Assembly: GCF_019974155.1 (NCBI RefSeq)
Contig: NZ_AP025158.1
Location: forward strand, 248,001 to 312,000
Direction of reading: 5' to 3'
DNA length: 64,000 nt
Source of the DNA: Thermus thermophilus
Lineage (GTDB): Bacteria; Deinococcota; Deinococci; Deinococcales; Thermaceae
Shown here: piece after piece, positions 1-8,750 of the stretch
How the letters are laid out: each line of letters begins with the position of its first letter
How positions within the stretch are numbered: the stretch's first letter is position 1
Position numbers and translations under genes: made by a program
The notes under the pieces: generated by a model
What the model was told of the DNA's origin: nothing
Databases searched by the model: none
Seen by the model: only the letters and a program-made list of their open reading frames with translations

Positions 1-1
1 G

Positions 2-970
2 GGGGCGAGGCTCGTCCTCGAGGCCCCCGCGGCGGAGGCCCTGCGCTGCGACCCCTGCCAGGGGGTGCCCGTGGAGGTCTACGCCCAAGGGCACCGGATG
101 CGGGCCAGGGTCCTCGAGGCCAAGGGGGAGGCCCTCCTCCTTGACCGCACCCCCCCCTTCCGCGCGGAGTTCGTGGCCAAGGTGAACGCCTTCCGCTTCG
201 TGGGCCTCAAGAACTTCGCCTTCATCCTCTCCCAGGCGAGCCAGGCCCTCTTCCCCGTCTTCCTCTGGAACGTGACCTTCGCCACGGCCACCGTGCTCCT
301 CAACGCCCTCGTGGGCCTTCTCCTGGGCCTCATCCTCAACAACAAGGGCCTTAAGCTTCGGAACTTCTACCGCACGGCCCTCATCGTCTCCTGGGCCCTG
401 CCCGGCGTGATCACCGTCCAGGTCTGGGTGGCCCTCCTCAACTACAACTTCGGGGCCATCAACCGCCTTCTCGGGGTCTTGGGCCTCTACCCCATTCCCT
501 GGCTCAACGACCCCGACTGGGCCAAGGTGGCCATCCTCCTCGTCAACCTCTGGCTCGGCTTCCCCTACATGATGACGGCCACCCTGGGGGCCCTTTCCAC
601 CATCCCCGACGAGCTCTACGAGGCGGCCAAGGTGGACGGGGCCACCCCTTGGCAGGCCCTCCTCCGCATCACCCTCCCCCTCCTGGAGAAGCCCATGTTG
701 CCCATCCTGCTCTCCTCCTTCGCCTTCAACTTCAACAACTTCTACATCATCTACCTCCTCACCGGGGGTGGCCCGGCGCAGGAGGGGAGGCTCGCCACCG
801 CCCAGGCCACGGACATCCTCATCTCCTGGGCCTACAAGACGGCCTTTAGCGCCGAGGGGCAGTCGGCCTACGGCCTGGGGGCGGCCATTAGCCTCCTCAT
901 CTTCGCCATCACCGTGGCCATCAGCCTGGTGAACTTCCGGGTGACCGGGGCGCTGAGGGAGGTGAAGTAG
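2..970 (+). CDS. malF: Sugar ABC transporter permease MalF-type (5' partial)
   Basis: Inner-membrane permease of a binding-protein-dependent sugar importer, expected to pair with the next gene as a MalF-MalG channel. The frame is open from base 2, so the start lies outside the window and about 322 C-terminal residues are visible. The first ~60 residues look non-membrane (end of a MalF-like periplasmic domain), followed by several hydrophobic segments. The cytoplasmic EAA loop that docks the ATPase reads EAAKVDGATPW from nt 620. The stop is followed with no gap by malG. Related Thermus systems import trehalose, maltose and sucrose; the substrate here cannot be read from the sequence. Confidence 0.88.
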   Translation, partial: GARLVLEAPAAEALRCDPCQGVPVEVYAQGHRMRARVLEAKGEALLLDRTPPFRAEFVAKVNAFRFVGLKNFAFILSQASQALFPVFLWNVTFATATVLLNALVGLLLGLILNNKGLKLRNFYRTALIVSWALPGVITVQVWVALLNYNFGAINRLLGVLGLYPIPWLNDPDWAKVAILLVNLWLGFPYMMTATLGALSTIPDELYEAAKVDGATPWQALLRITLPLLEKPMLPILLSSFAFNFNNFYIIYLLTGGGPAQEGRLATAQATDILISWAYKTAFSAEGQSAYGLGAAISLLIFAITVAISLVNFRVTGALREVK

Positions 971-2290
971 GTGCGCAAGCTCGTGGCCTTTCTCCTCACG
1001 GGCCTCGCCCTCTACGGGGTCTACTGGTTCGCGGCGAACCGCCTTTTTGACGAAGGGTCCTACCGCAAGCAGGTGGCCTTCGGGAGCGTCTTCGTGCCCT
1101 ATGGTTGGGCCTACGCCCTGGGCTTCCTCGGGGCCTTGGTCCTCCTCGTCCTCCTCTATAGCCTTCTCTACACCGCCCTCGTAAACCGCCTCCGGGGAAG
1201 GCGGAAAAGCCCCTGGCCCCTTTTCCTCCAGGGGGTGACCCACCTCTTCCTCTGGGTCCTGATCCTCCTCGTCTACTACCCGGTGGTCCAGGTGGTGGCG
1301 GCGAGCTTTGACCCCACCAACAACCTCTTCAGCTTCAAGAGGCCGGAAACGGGCTTCCTCCTCCTGGACGCCAAGGTCATCCCCTACCTGCCCAACCCCT
1401 CCTTGGAAAACTACGCCAAGCTGGTGGAAGGGGTGGTCCTCTACCCTTACCAGGTGGTCCTCGCCCTCCTCGCGGGCCTAGCCCTCCTGGGGGTGGGGGT
1501 CGTGGGCCTTCTCCGCAGGCTTCTTGCCCCCGAGGCGTGGATGGACCTCTGGCAGGGGAGGCTCCTTTTCCTCATGGCCCTTTCCGTCTTCGCCCTCGCC
1601 CTCTCCCTCTCGCCCAGGCAGTTCACCGGGCAGGGCACGGAGACCAAGTTCCTCCTCTGGGTGCGGAACACCTTCCTCATCTCCGGCCTCACAGGGCTTC
1701 TCGCCGTCCTCCTCACCGCCACGGCGGGGTACGCCTTCGCCCGCTTCCGCCACCTGCCCGGCCGCTACCCCATGCTCCTCTTCTTCATCTTCGTGCAGAT
1801 GTTCCCGGGGTTCTTGGCCCTGGTGGCCATCTACTACCTCCTCTCCCGGCTGGACCTCCTGAACACCTTCACCGGGCTCGTCCTGGCCTACTCCGGGGGG
1901 ATCATCAGCTTCGGCACCTGGGTCTACAAGGGCTATCTGGAGAGCATCAGCCCGAGCCTCGAGGAGGCGGCCATGGTGGACGGGGCCACGAGGTGGCAGG
2001 TCTTCACCAAGATCCTCCTTCCCCTCTCCGCCCCCATGTTCGTCTTCATCTTCCTCCTGCAGTTCGTGGGCACCTACTCGGAGTTTGTCCTGGCCAACCT
2101 CGTCCTCACGGGGGTGGAGAGCTGGAACGTGGGCGTGGGCTTAAGGAGCTTCACCACGGGGCAGTTCCAGACCAAGTGGGGCGTCTTCGCCGCGGCGAGC
2201 GTCTTGGGCTCCTTACCCATTCTTTTCCTCTTCTACGGGTTCCAGCAGTACTTCGTTTCCGGCTACACCGCGGGGGCCGTGAAAGAATAA
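971..2290 (+). CDS. malG: Sugar ABC transporter permease MalG-type, enlarged
   Basis: Second permease of the MalFG pair; GTG start directly abuts the malF TAG stop, implying translational coupling. The EAA loop (EEAAMVDGATRWQ, about residues 328-340) and the C-terminal end are typical. At 439 residues it is much longer than the usual 280-300: an N-terminal extension of about 85 residues carries two extra hydrophobic segments, and about 75 residues with two more hydrophobic stretches sit between the first periplasmic loop and the conserved WVRNTF segment (about nt 1430-1660). No ATPase gene is visible here; a shared MsiK-type ATPase encoded elsewhere is the likely partner. Confidence 0.88.
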   Translation: MRKLVAFLLTGLALYGVYWFAANRLFDEGSYRKQVAFGSVFVPYGWAYALGFLGALVLLVLLYSLLYTALVNRLRGRRKSPWPLFLQGVTHLFLWVLILLVYYPVVQVVAASFDPTNNLFSFKRPETGFLLLDAKVIPYLPNPSLENYAKLVEGVVLYPYQVVLALLAGLALLGVGVVGLLRRLLAPEAWMDLWQGRLLFLMALSVFALALSLSPRQFTGQGTETKFLLWVRNTFLISGLTGLLAVLLTATAGYAFARFRHLPGRYPMLLFFIFVQMFPGFLALVAIYYLLSRLDLLNTFTGLVLAYSGGIISFGTWVYKGYLESISPSLEEAAMVDGATRWQVFTKILLPLSAPMFVFIFLLQFVGTYSEFVLANLVLTGVESWNVGVGLRSFTTGQFQTKWGVFAAASVLGSLPILFLFYGFQQYFVSGYTAGAVKE

Positions 2291-2294
2291 GGGC

Positions 2295-2582
2295 ATGGAC
2301 CTGGAGACCCTCAGGGCCAGAAGGGAGGCCGTGCTAAGCCTCTGCGCCCGCCACGGGGCGGTGAGGGTGCGGGTCTTTGGCTCTGTGGCCCGGGGGGAAG
2401 CCCGAGAAGACAGCGACCTGGACCTCCTGGTGGCCTTTGAGGAGGGGCGCACTCTTCTGGACCATGCCCGTCTAAAGCTGGCCCTGGAGGGGCTCTTGGG
2501 GGTGCGGGTAGATATCGTGAGCGAGAGGGGCCTGGCCCCTAGGCTCCGGGAGCAAGTCCTGCGGGAGGCCATCCCTCTATGA
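2295..2582 (+). CDS. mntA: MNT-domain nucleotidyltransferase antitoxin (MntA-like)
   Basis: Minimal nucleotidyltransferase of 95 residues. The GSX10DXD signature is complete: G29-S30, then D41 and D43, with a third candidate metal ligand D73 in VRVDIVS. In characterised HepT-MntA pairs this enzyme AMPylates the tyrosine of the partner toxin's RX4HXY motif, neutralising it. The start lies 4 nt after malG and the stop overlaps the next start by 4 nt (ATGA), so the pair is cotranscribed and coupled. The antitoxin precedes the toxin. A role as a generic MNT enzyme cannot be excluded, but the adjacent HEPN gene makes the toxin-antitoxin call strong. Confidence 0.85.
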   Translation: MDLETLRARREAVLSLCARHGAVRVRVFGSVARGEAREDSDLDLLVAFEEGRTLLDHARLKLALEGLLGVRVDIVSERGLAPRLREQVLREAIPL

Positions 2583-2914
2583 GGAACCCCCGGGAGAGGC
2601 TTCTGGATATCCTGGAGGCCATTGCCCGTATTGAGCGGTACGCCGCTCTGGGGAAGGCACGCTTTTTGCAAGACGAGCTGGTTCAGGTCTGGATCGTGCA
2701 CCACCTAGAGCGCATCGGGGAGGCTGCGGCCAGGCTGGGACGGGAGTTTCACGAGGCCCACCCGCACATCCCCTGGCGGGAGATGGTGGCCATGCGCAAC
2801 CTCCTCGTCCACGAGTACTTCAGCGTGGACTTGGAAGAGGTCTGGTCTACTGTGGTCCGGGATTTGCCCGCGCTAAAGGTTCAGGTACAAGCCCTCTTGG
2901 AGGTTGATTCTTGA
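2579..2914 (+). CDS. hepT: HEPN-domain ribonuclease toxin (HepT-like, DUF86)
   Basis: 111-residue mostly helical protein of the DUF86/HEPN family. It carries RX4HXY as RNLLVHEY (R73, H78, Y80), the RNase active site in HEPN toxins; Y80 is the residue expected to be AMPylated by the partner. The 4-nt ATGA overlap with the MNT gene and a 4-nt TTGA overlap with the following glycosidase gene embed the module in a continuous coupled run. The active-site residues are intact, so the toxin looks potentially functional. Target RNA is unknown. Confidence 0.85.
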   Translation: MRNPRERLLDILEAIARIERYAALGKARFLQDELVQVWIVHHLERIGEAAARLGREFHEAHPHIPWREMVAMRNLLVHEYFSVDLEEVWSTVVRDLPALKVQVQALLEVDS

Positions 2915-4623
2915 ATCACCACGACCTGGAACACGTTGACCCCCCCTTTCCCGAGCTCGGGGAGGAGGTGGAGCTTTTCCTGGAAACCGAGGCCCGGGAG
3001 GGGCTTCTCCTCTACGAGCGGGACGGGGAGCTCCACGAGAAGCCCATGGAGCCTTGGGAAAGGGGCCTCAGGGCGCGGGTTCCCGTCCACGCGAGCCCCT
3101 TCCGCTACGTTTTCCGCCTCCCCCAAGGCTACCTGGGCAGCCACGGCCTGGAGAAGACCCTGCCCCGCTACGACCGCTTCTTCCACCTCCTCGCCAAGCC
3201 CCTTCCCCCGGAGTGGGCCCTGGGGACGGTCTTCTACCAGATCTTCCCCGACCGCTTCCGCCAAGGGCGCCCGGAGCTCGCCCCCAAGGAGGGGGCCTGG
3301 CTTTACGGGGGGAGGCCCATCCGCAAAAAGGCCTGGAATGAACCCCCCGGGGAGGACGGGGCGCGGGAGTTCTACGGGGGGGACCTCTTTGGGGTCCTCG
3401 AGGCCCTCCCCTACCTGGAGGCCCTTGGGGTGGAGGCCCTCTACCTCACCCCCATCTTCCAAAGCCCCTCCAGCCACCGCTACGACACCGAGGACTACCG
3501 CCGGGTGGACCCCCACCTGGGCGGGGAGGAGGCCCTTAGGGCGCTCTACGAGGCCCTCGAGGCCCGGGGGATGAAGCTCATCCTGGACGGGGTCTTCAAC
3601 CACGTGGGGGCGACCCACCCCTGGTTCCAGAAGGCCCTTGAGGACCCCTCCTCCCCCGAGCGGGGGATGTTCACCTTTTACCCCGACGGCACCTACGCCA
3701 GCTTCTGGGGGGTGAGGCACATGCCCAAGCTGGACTACGCCTCGGCGCTCACAAGGGAGCGCTTCGTCTTCGGCAAGGAGGCCCCCGTCCGCCACTGGAT
3801 GCGCCTCGCCCACGGCTGGCGGCTGGACGTGGCCCACTCCATCGGGGAAGGGGGGACGAACCGGAAGAACGCCCGCTGGCTCAGGGCCCTGGCCCGGGCC
3901 GCCAAGGAGGAGCGGGAAGACGCCCTGGTCTTCGGGGAGCTCTCCTACGACGCCGTCCCCACCCTAAGGGCCCACACCCTGGACGGGGCCATGCACTACG
4001 CCGGCTTCGCCCACCCGGTGATGGCGTGGCTTTCGGGGCGGGACCTCCACGGCAACCCCGTGGAGCTGGAGGCCGAAGACCTTTGGCGGGTCCTTTGGGA
4101 CCACTACGCCGCCCTTCCCCTCCAGCTCCGCCACAGCATGTACACCCTCCTCTCCTCCCACGACATCCCCCGGGCCCTCTGGCGCCTTAGGGGGGACAAG
4201 GAGCGTTTCAAGACCGCTTATGCCCTCCTCTTCGCCTTCCCCGGAAGCCCCGCCGTCTACTACGGGGACGAGGTGGGCCTCTCCCAGCCCAACCCCTACG
4301 AGGTCTGGCGGGGGGACCCCTACTGCCGCGCTCCCTTCCCCTGGGACGAGGCCCTTTGGGACAAGGACCTCCTCGCCTTCCTCCGGCGCCTCATCCTCCT
4401 TAAGAAGACCCACCCCGCCTTGAGGCTCGGGGGGCTCCTCCCCCTCGAGGCCCCCCCGGGGGTCCTGGCCTTCAGGCGGCGCCACCGGGGGAAGGAGGTC
4501 TGGGCCTTCTTCGCCAAGGAAGGGGTGCGCCTTTCCCTTCCCCGGGGGGTGGACCTCCTTTCGGGAAGGGAGGTGGCGGGGGAGGTGGAGGCGCGGCACC
4601 TCCTCCTGGAACCTTTAGAATGA
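2911..4623 (+). CDS. GH13 neopullulanase / cyclomaltodextrinase-like glycosidase
   Basis: Alpha-amylase family enzyme (570 residues) likely to hydrolyse maltodextrins, pullulan or cyclodextrins inside the cell; no signal peptide is seen. An N-terminal beta domain (about 1-105) precedes the TIM barrel. Conserved regions: LDGVFNHVG, GWRLDVAH with nucleophile D306, VFGELSYD with acid/base E343, and SSHDIPR with D418. Start is TTG at 2911 overlapping the HEPN stop (TTGA); I see no better start nearby. The location downstream of the MalFG permease genes fits use of imported malto-oligosaccharides. Exact specificity among neopullulanase, cyclomaltodextrinase and alpha-glucosidase is not resolved. 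Confidence 0.85.
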   Translation: MNHHDLEHVDPPFPELGEEVELFLETEAREGLLLYERDGELHEKPMEPWERGLRARVPVHASPFRYVFRLPQGYLGSHGLEKTLPRYDRFFHLLAKPLPPEWALGTVFYQIFPDRFRQGRPELAPKEGAWLYGGRPIRKKAWNEPPGEDGAREFYGGDLFGVLEALPYLEALGVEALYLTPIFQSPSSHRYDTEDYRRVDPHLGGEEALRALYEALEARGMKLILDGVFNHVGATHPWFQKALEDPSSPERGMFTFYPDGTYASFWGVRHMPKLDYASALTRERFVFGKEAPVRHWMRLAHGWRLDVAHSIGEGGTNRKNARWLRALARAAKEEREDALVFGELSYDAVPTLRAHTLDGAMHYAGFAHPVMAWLSGRDLHGNPVELEAEDLWRVLWDHYAALPLQLRHSMYTLLSSHDIPRALWRLRGDKERFKTAYALLFAFPGSPAVYYGDEVGLSQPNPYEVWRGDPYCRAPFPWDEALWDKDLLAFLRRLILLKKTHPALRLGGLLPLEAPPGVLAFRRRHRGKEVWAFFAKEGVRLSLPRGVDLLSGREVAGEVEARHLLLEPLE

Positions 4624-4967
4624 AGGGGATGCGCCTTAAGCGGTTTAAGGGGAAGGTGCGGCGGGTGGCGCGAAAGAAGGTTGAGGCCCCGGTGGACCTC
4701 CTTGCTGAAGCGGAGGCCCTTCATAAGGAGGGCGCCGGCGCGCAGGGCTTTCGGGAGCGGCTACGTGCCCTGATAGAAGGGGTTCAGCGCCGCTGGGAGG
4801 CCCTGAGCCTCGAGGAGAGGGAGCGACTGCTCTCCCAGATCACGGCCCTCCTGGCCCTGCTTCCCGCGGGGAGGCTTGGGCGGTTGGGCCTTCTCGTGGC
4901 CAAGGGGGCAAAGCTTGGGGCGAATAAGGAGGTTCTTTCCCTGCTCCTTAAGCTCCTGAAACGCTAG
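4620..4967 (+). CDS. Small basic helical protein of unknown function
   Basis: 115-residue protein with a very basic N-terminus (about residues 1-20 rich in K/R) followed by helical, leucine-rich sequence; no cysteines, signal peptide or recognised domain. The ATG overlaps the glycosidase stop codon (ATGA), so it is probably translated as the last gene of that run. Codon use matches its neighbours. The basic start could bind nucleic acid or membrane phospholipids, but that is a guess. I do not recognise the family. Confidence 0.6.
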   Translation: MKGMRLKRFKGKVRRVARKKVEAPVDLLAEAEALHKEGAGAQGFRERLRALIEGVQRRWEALSLEERERLLSQITALLALLPAGRLGRLGLLVAKGAKLGANKEVLSLLLKLLKR

Positions 4968-4975
4968 GCCCGGGG

Positions 4976-4981
4976 TATACT
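4976..4981 (+). promoter_or_regulatory. -10 box of a leaderless mutS2 promoter
   Basis: TATACT lies 8 nt upstream of the mutS2 GTG, placing the expected transcription start at or next to the start codon. No Shine-Dalgarno sequence is present between them. A -35 box is not convincing. Confidence 0.5.
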
Positions 4982-4989
4982 CTTTCTTT

Positions 4990-7224
4990 GTGCGGGACGT
5001 CCTCGAGGTCCTGGAGTTCCCCCGGGTGCGGGCCCTCCTGGCGGAGAGGGCCAAGACCCCCTTGGGCCGGGAGCTCGCCCTGGCCCTCGCCCCCCTTTCC
5101 CGAGAAGAGGCGGAGCGGCGGCACGAGCTCACGGGGGAGGCCCTCCTCTACCCCTACGCCCTCCCCGAGGCGGGGGCCTTAAGGGAGGCCTACGGGAGGG
5201 CCCTCGCGGGGGCGAGGCTTTCCGGCCCCGAGCTCCTAAAGGCGGCCAAGGCCCTGGAGGAGGCCATGGCCCTAAAAGAGGAGCTCCTTCCCCTGCGAAA
5301 CGCCCTAAGCCAGGTGGCGGAGGGCATCGGGGACCACACCCCCTTCCTGGAGCGGGTGCGGAAGGCCCTGGACGAGGAAGGGGCGGTGAAGGACGAGGCG
5401 AGCCCCAGGCTCGCCGAGATCCGCAAGGAGCTTAGGCCCCTCCGCCAAAAGATCCTGGACCACCTCTACGCCCTCATGGACCGCCACCGGGAGGCCTTCC
5501 AGGACCGCTTCGTCACCTTAAGGCGGGAGCGCTACTGCGTCCCCGTGAGGGCGGGGATGGCCCAGAAGGTGCCGGGGATCCTCCTGGACGAGTCCGAGTC
5601 GGGGGCGACCCTCTTCATAGAGCCCTTCTCCGTGGTCAAGCTCAACAACCGCCTCCAGGCCCTGAGGCTCAAGGAGGAGGAGGAGGTGAACCGCATCCTC
5701 CGGGACCTCTCCGAGAAGCTCGCTAAGGACGAGGGGGTGCCGAAGACCCTGGAGGCCCTGGGCCTTTTGGACCTCGTCCAGGCCCAGGCCGCCTTGGCCC
5801 GGGACCTGGGGCTTTCCCGCCCCGCTTTCGGGGAGCGGTACGAGCTCCACCGGGCCTTTCACCCCCTGATCCCAAACCCCGTGCGGAACTCCTTCGCCCT
5901 GGACGGGAAGAACCGCATCCTCCTCATCTCCGGGCCCAACATGGGGGGGAAGACCGCCCTCCTCAAGACCCTAGGCCTCGCCGTCCTCATGGCCCAGTCG
6001 GGCCTCTTCGTGGCGGCGGAGAAGGCCCTTTTGGCCTGGCCCGACCGGGTCTATGCCGACATCGGGGACGAGCAGTCCCTCCAGGAGAACCTCTCCACCT
6101 TCGCCGGGCACTTAAGGCGCCTCAAGGAGATGCTGGAAGAGGCCACCCCCAATAGCCTCGTCCTCATTGACGAGCTCGGAAGCGGCACCGACCCCGAGGA
6201 GGGGGCGGCCCTTTCCCAGGCCATCCTCGAGGCCCTCCTGGAGAGGGGGGTCAAGGGGATGGTCACCACCCACCTCTCCCCCCTGAAGGCCTTCGCCCAG
6301 GGGAGGGAGGGGATCGGGAACGCCTCCATGCGCTTTGACCTCGAGGCCCTCCGCCCCACCTACGAGCTCGTCCTCGGGGTGCCGGGGCGGAGCTACGCCC
6401 TGGCCATCGCGAGAAGGCTCGCCCTCCCCGAGGAGGTCCTTAAGCGGGCCGAGGCCCTTTTGCCCGAAGGGGGGCACCTGGAGGCCCTTCTGGAGAGGCT
6501 CGAGGCCGAGCGCCTGGCCCTGGAGGCGGAGCGGGAGCGCCTGAGGCGGGAGCTTTCCCAGGTGGAGAGGCTGCGCAAGGCCCTGGCCGAGCGGGAGGCC
6601 CGTTTTGAGGAGGAGCGGGCGGAGAGGCTTAAGGCCCTCGAGGAGGAGGTGCGGGCCGAGCTCCTCAAGGTGGAGGCCGAGCTCAAGGCCCTCAAGGAGA
6701 AGGCCAGGGCCGAGGGCAAGCGGGACGCCCTCCGGGAACTCATGGCCCTCCGGGAGCGCTACGCCAAGAAGGCCCCGCCGCCCCCGCCCCCCCCGGGCCT
6801 CGCCCCCGGGGCCCTGGTGGAGGTGCCGTCCTTGGGCAAACGGGGCCGGGTGGTGGAGCTCAGGGGGGAGGAGGTCCTGGTCCAGGTGGGCCCCCTGAAG
6901 ATGAGCCTCAAGCCCCAGGAGGTGAAGCCCCTTTCCGAGGCCGAACCGGGCAAGCCCCTCCTCGCCAAGCCCCGGCGGGAGGTGAAGGAGGTGGACCTCC
7001 GGGGCCTCACGGTGGCCGAGGCCCTCCTGGAGGTGGACCAGGCCCTGGAGGAGGCCCGGGCCCTGGGCCTTCCCACCCTCCGCCTCCTCCACGGCAAGGG
7101 GACGGGGGCCTTAAGGCAGGCCATCCGGGAGGCCCTCCGCCGGGACAAGCGGGTGGAAAGCTTCGCCGACGCCCCGCCCCACGAGGGGGGGCATGGGGTT
7201 ACCGTGGTGGCGCTTCGGCCTTGA
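4990..7224 (+). CDS. mutS2: MutS2 family ATPase/endonuclease
   Basis: 744-residue MutS2, which in Thermus suppresses homologous recombination through an Smr nuclease rather than acting in mismatch repair. Order seen: MutS core/lever helices, P-loop ATPase with GPNMGGKT at about 315-322, Walker B region LVLIDELGSGTDP, long Glu/Arg-rich coiled coil (about 490-600), proline run, then a C-terminal Smr domain with DLRG at about 669 and HGKGTGAL at about 701. No N-terminal mismatch-recognition domain, as expected for MutS2. GTG start is supported by the -10 box just upstream. The 3' end overlaps the convergent LOG gene by 26 nt. Confidence 0.95.
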   Translation: MRDVLEVLEFPRVRALLAERAKTPLGRELALALAPLSREEAERRHELTGEALLYPYALPEAGALREAYGRALAGARLSGPELLKAAKALEEAMALKEELLPLRNALSQVAEGIGDHTPFLERVRKALDEEGAVKDEASPRLAEIRKELRPLRQKILDHLYALMDRHREAFQDRFVTLRRERYCVPVRAGMAQKVPGILLDESESGATLFIEPFSVVKLNNRLQALRLKEEEEVNRILRDLSEKLAKDEGVPKTLEALGLLDLVQAQAALARDLGLSRPAFGERYELHRAFHPLIPNPVRNSFALDGKNRILLISGPNMGGKTALLKTLGLAVLMAQSGLFVAAEKALLAWPDRVYADIGDEQSLQENLSTFAGHLRRLKEMLEEATPNSLVLIDELGSGTDPEEGAALSQAILEALLERGVKGMVTTHLSPLKAFAQGREGIGNASMRFDLEALRPTYELVLGVPGRSYALAIARRLALPEEVLKRAEALLPEGGHLEALLERLEAERLALEAERERLRRELSQVERLRKALAEREARFEEERAERLKALEEEVRAELLKVEAELKALKEKARAEGKRDALRELMALRERYAKKAPPPPPPPGLAPGALVEVPSLGKRGRVVELRGEEVLVQVGPLKMSLKPQEVKPLSEAEPGKPLLAKPRREVKEVDLRGLTVAEALLEVDQALEEARALGLPTLRLLHGKGTGALRQAIREALRRDKRVESFADAPPHEGGHGVTVVALRP

Positions 7225-7852
7225 GGGCCTTGACCACCTCCTCTGGCTCGTCCAACAGGCGGAAGAGCCCGAGGTCCTCCGGTCCCACGGCCTTTTGCTC
7301 CCGGAGGAAGGCGAGCCAGCGGACGAGCCCTTCCCAGTAGCCCCGGTCCAAAAGGAAGACGGGGAAGGGGTGGACCTTCTCCGTCTGGATCAAGACCAGG
7401 ACCTCGGAGAGCTCGTCCAAGGTGCCGAACCCCCCGGGCAGAAAGACGAAGCCCACGGCGTAGCGGACGAAGAGGACCTTGCGCACGAAGAAGTAGCGCA
7501 AGGAGAGGGCGTGGGTCTGGTAGGGGTTGGACCGCTGTTCGTGGGGAAGCTCTATGTTCAGGCCCACGCTCACGCCGCCCGCCTCGTAGGCCCCCCGGTT
7601 CACCGCCTCCATCACCCCGGGTCCGCCCCCTGTCACCACCCCGAAGCCCGCCTCGGCCAGGGCCTTGCCCAGGCGGTAGCCCATCTCGTAAGCGGGGTGG
7701 CCCTCGCCGAAGCGGGCAGAGCCGAAGACGGAGACCAAGGGCACCTGGAGCTCGGAGAGGGTTTCAAAGCCCTCCACGAACTCCGCCAGGATGCGGAAGA
7801 GGCGCCAGCTGTCCTCGTGGTGGAGCTGGTCAATGAGGGGCTTCTTGGGCAT
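7199..7852 (-). CDS. LOG-family protein (putative nucleoside monophosphate phosphoribohydrolase)
   Basis: 217-residue Rossmann-like protein of the family once annotated as lysine decarboxylase. Signatures: TGGGPGVMEAVNRGA near residue 75 and PGGFGTLDE near residue 140, which form the nucleotide/phosphoribosyl site of cytokinin-activating LOG enzymes. There is no PLP-binding motif, so the old decarboxylase label should not be used. ATG start; a TAGGCT box 6 nt upstream (minus strand) suggests a leaderless transcript. Convergent with mutS2. The physiological substrate in bacteria such as Thermus is unclear. Confidence 0.85.
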   Translation of the reverse strand: MPKKPLIDQLHHEDSWRLFRILAEFVEGFETLSELQVPLVSVFGSARFGEGHPAYEMGYRLGKALAEAGFGVVTGGGPGVMEAVNRGAYEAGGVSVGLNIELPHEQRSNPYQTHALSLRYFFVRKVLFVRYAVGFVFLPGGFGTLDELSEVLVLIQTEKVHPFPVFLLDRGYWEGLVRWLAFLREQKAVGPEDLGLFRLLDEPEEVVKALKAEAPPR

Positions 7853-7882
7853 GCCCTAAGCCTACCCCTTCCCCGGGCGGGC

Positions 7883-8656
7883 CTAAAGCTCCTCCAGGCT
7901 CACCCGGTGCACGGCCTCCACCCTTTCCCCCAGGCGCTCGGCCAAGGCCCGGTAGGCCTCCGGGTCCCCGGTGACGAAGTGGAAGGTCCGGCCCCGGCCC
8001 TCCGGGTTGAGGAGCCCTTCGGCCTCGAGGGCCCTCGCCACCTCCTGGGCGGTGAGCTCGGCGGAGTCCAGGAGGACCACCCCAGGGAGGACCGCGCCGA
8101 TGGCCCCCTTGAGGAAGGGGTAGTGGGTGCACCCCAGGATCAGGGCCTCGAGGTCCTTGGGGGCGTCCTCGAGGTAGTGGCGGGCCACGAGGAGGGCCAC
8201 GGGGTCGTCCCATAGGCCCTCCTCCACCAAGGGGACGAAGAGGGGGCAGGCCTGGGCCCAGGCCAGGTCCACGTACCTGGGGTAGGCCCCGCTTTCCACG
8301 GTGGCCTGGGTGCCGATGAGGCCCACCTTCCGGAAGCCCCGGGCGGCCCTGGCGGCGGGCTCCACCACCCCGAAGACCGGCACGGAAAGGTCCTCGGCGA
8401 GGTCAGGCAAGGCGGCGGAACTCGCCGTGTTGCAGGCCACCACGATGGCCTTCACCCCTTGCCGCAGGAGGAAGCCCGCGATCTCCCAGGCGAAGCGGCG
8501 CACCATGGCGAGGGGCTTGCCGCCGTAAGGCACGCGGGCCGTGTCCCCGAAGTAGAGAAACTCCTCCCGGGGCAGGAGGCGGCGGAGGGCCTTGAGCACC
8601 GTGAGCCCCCCCACCCCGGAGTCAAAGACGCCGATGGGGGCCTTGGGGTCCTTCAC
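7883..8656 (-). CDS. murI: Glutamate racemase
   Basis: Cofactor-independent racemase supplying D-glutamate for peptidoglycan. Both catalytic cysteines are present in their usual settings, VVACNTAS (first half) and LGCTHYPFL (second half), along with the N-terminal GVFDSGVGG loop. 257 residues, normal length. GTG start is inferred from the N-terminus of the family and a TAGGAT box 8 nt upstream on the minus strand. It is divergent from metK, with the two promoters sharing about 90 bp. Confidence 0.93.
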   Translation of the reverse strand: MKDPKAPIGVFDSGVGGLTVLKALRRLLPREEFLYFGDTARVPYGGKPLAMVRRFAWEIAGFLLRQGVKAIVVACNTASSAALPDLAEDLSVPVFGVVEPAARAARGFRKVGLIGTQATVESGAYPRYVDLAWAQACPLFVPLVEEGLWDDPVALLVARHYLEDAPKDLEALILGCTHYPFLKGAIGAVLPGVVLLDSAELTAQEVARALEAEGLLNPEGRGRTFHFVTGDPEAYRALAERLGERVEAVHRVSLEEL

Positions 8657-8675
8657 GGGCCCCCATCCTACCTCC

Positions 8676-8703
8676 CTGGACGGAAAAGGGGGGGTGCTAT
8701 ACT
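8676..8703 (+). promoter_or_regulatory. metK promoter
   Basis: CTGGAC (8676-8681) and TATACT (8698-8703) with a 16-nt spacer. The transcript would begin near 8710, leaving a short leader that contains a small hairpin and a strong Shine-Dalgarno sequence. No SAM riboswitch can fit in this leader. Confidence 0.55.
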
Positions 8704-8711
8704 ATCAGGGT

Positions 8712-8727
8712 TGCCCCGAAGGGGGCA
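8712..8727 (+). other. Small hairpin in metK leader
   Basis: TGCCCC, loop GAAG, GGGGCA: a 6-bp perfect stem directly at the predicted 5' end of the metK mRNA and 7 nt before the Shine-Dalgarno AAAGGAGG (8735-8742). It may stabilise the transcript; regulatory use is unproven. Confidence 0.4.
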
Positions 8728-8750
8728 TCGGGGTAAAGGAGGTGCGCGCG

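Noticed and set aside
7199-7852. Lysine decarboxylase
   Set aside because: The PGGFGTLDE and GGGPGVMEA motifs are LOG-type; no PLP site exists.
8710-8750. Possible SAM riboswitch before metK
   Set aside because: The leader is only about 40 nt with one 6-bp hairpin, too short for any SAM riboswitch class.
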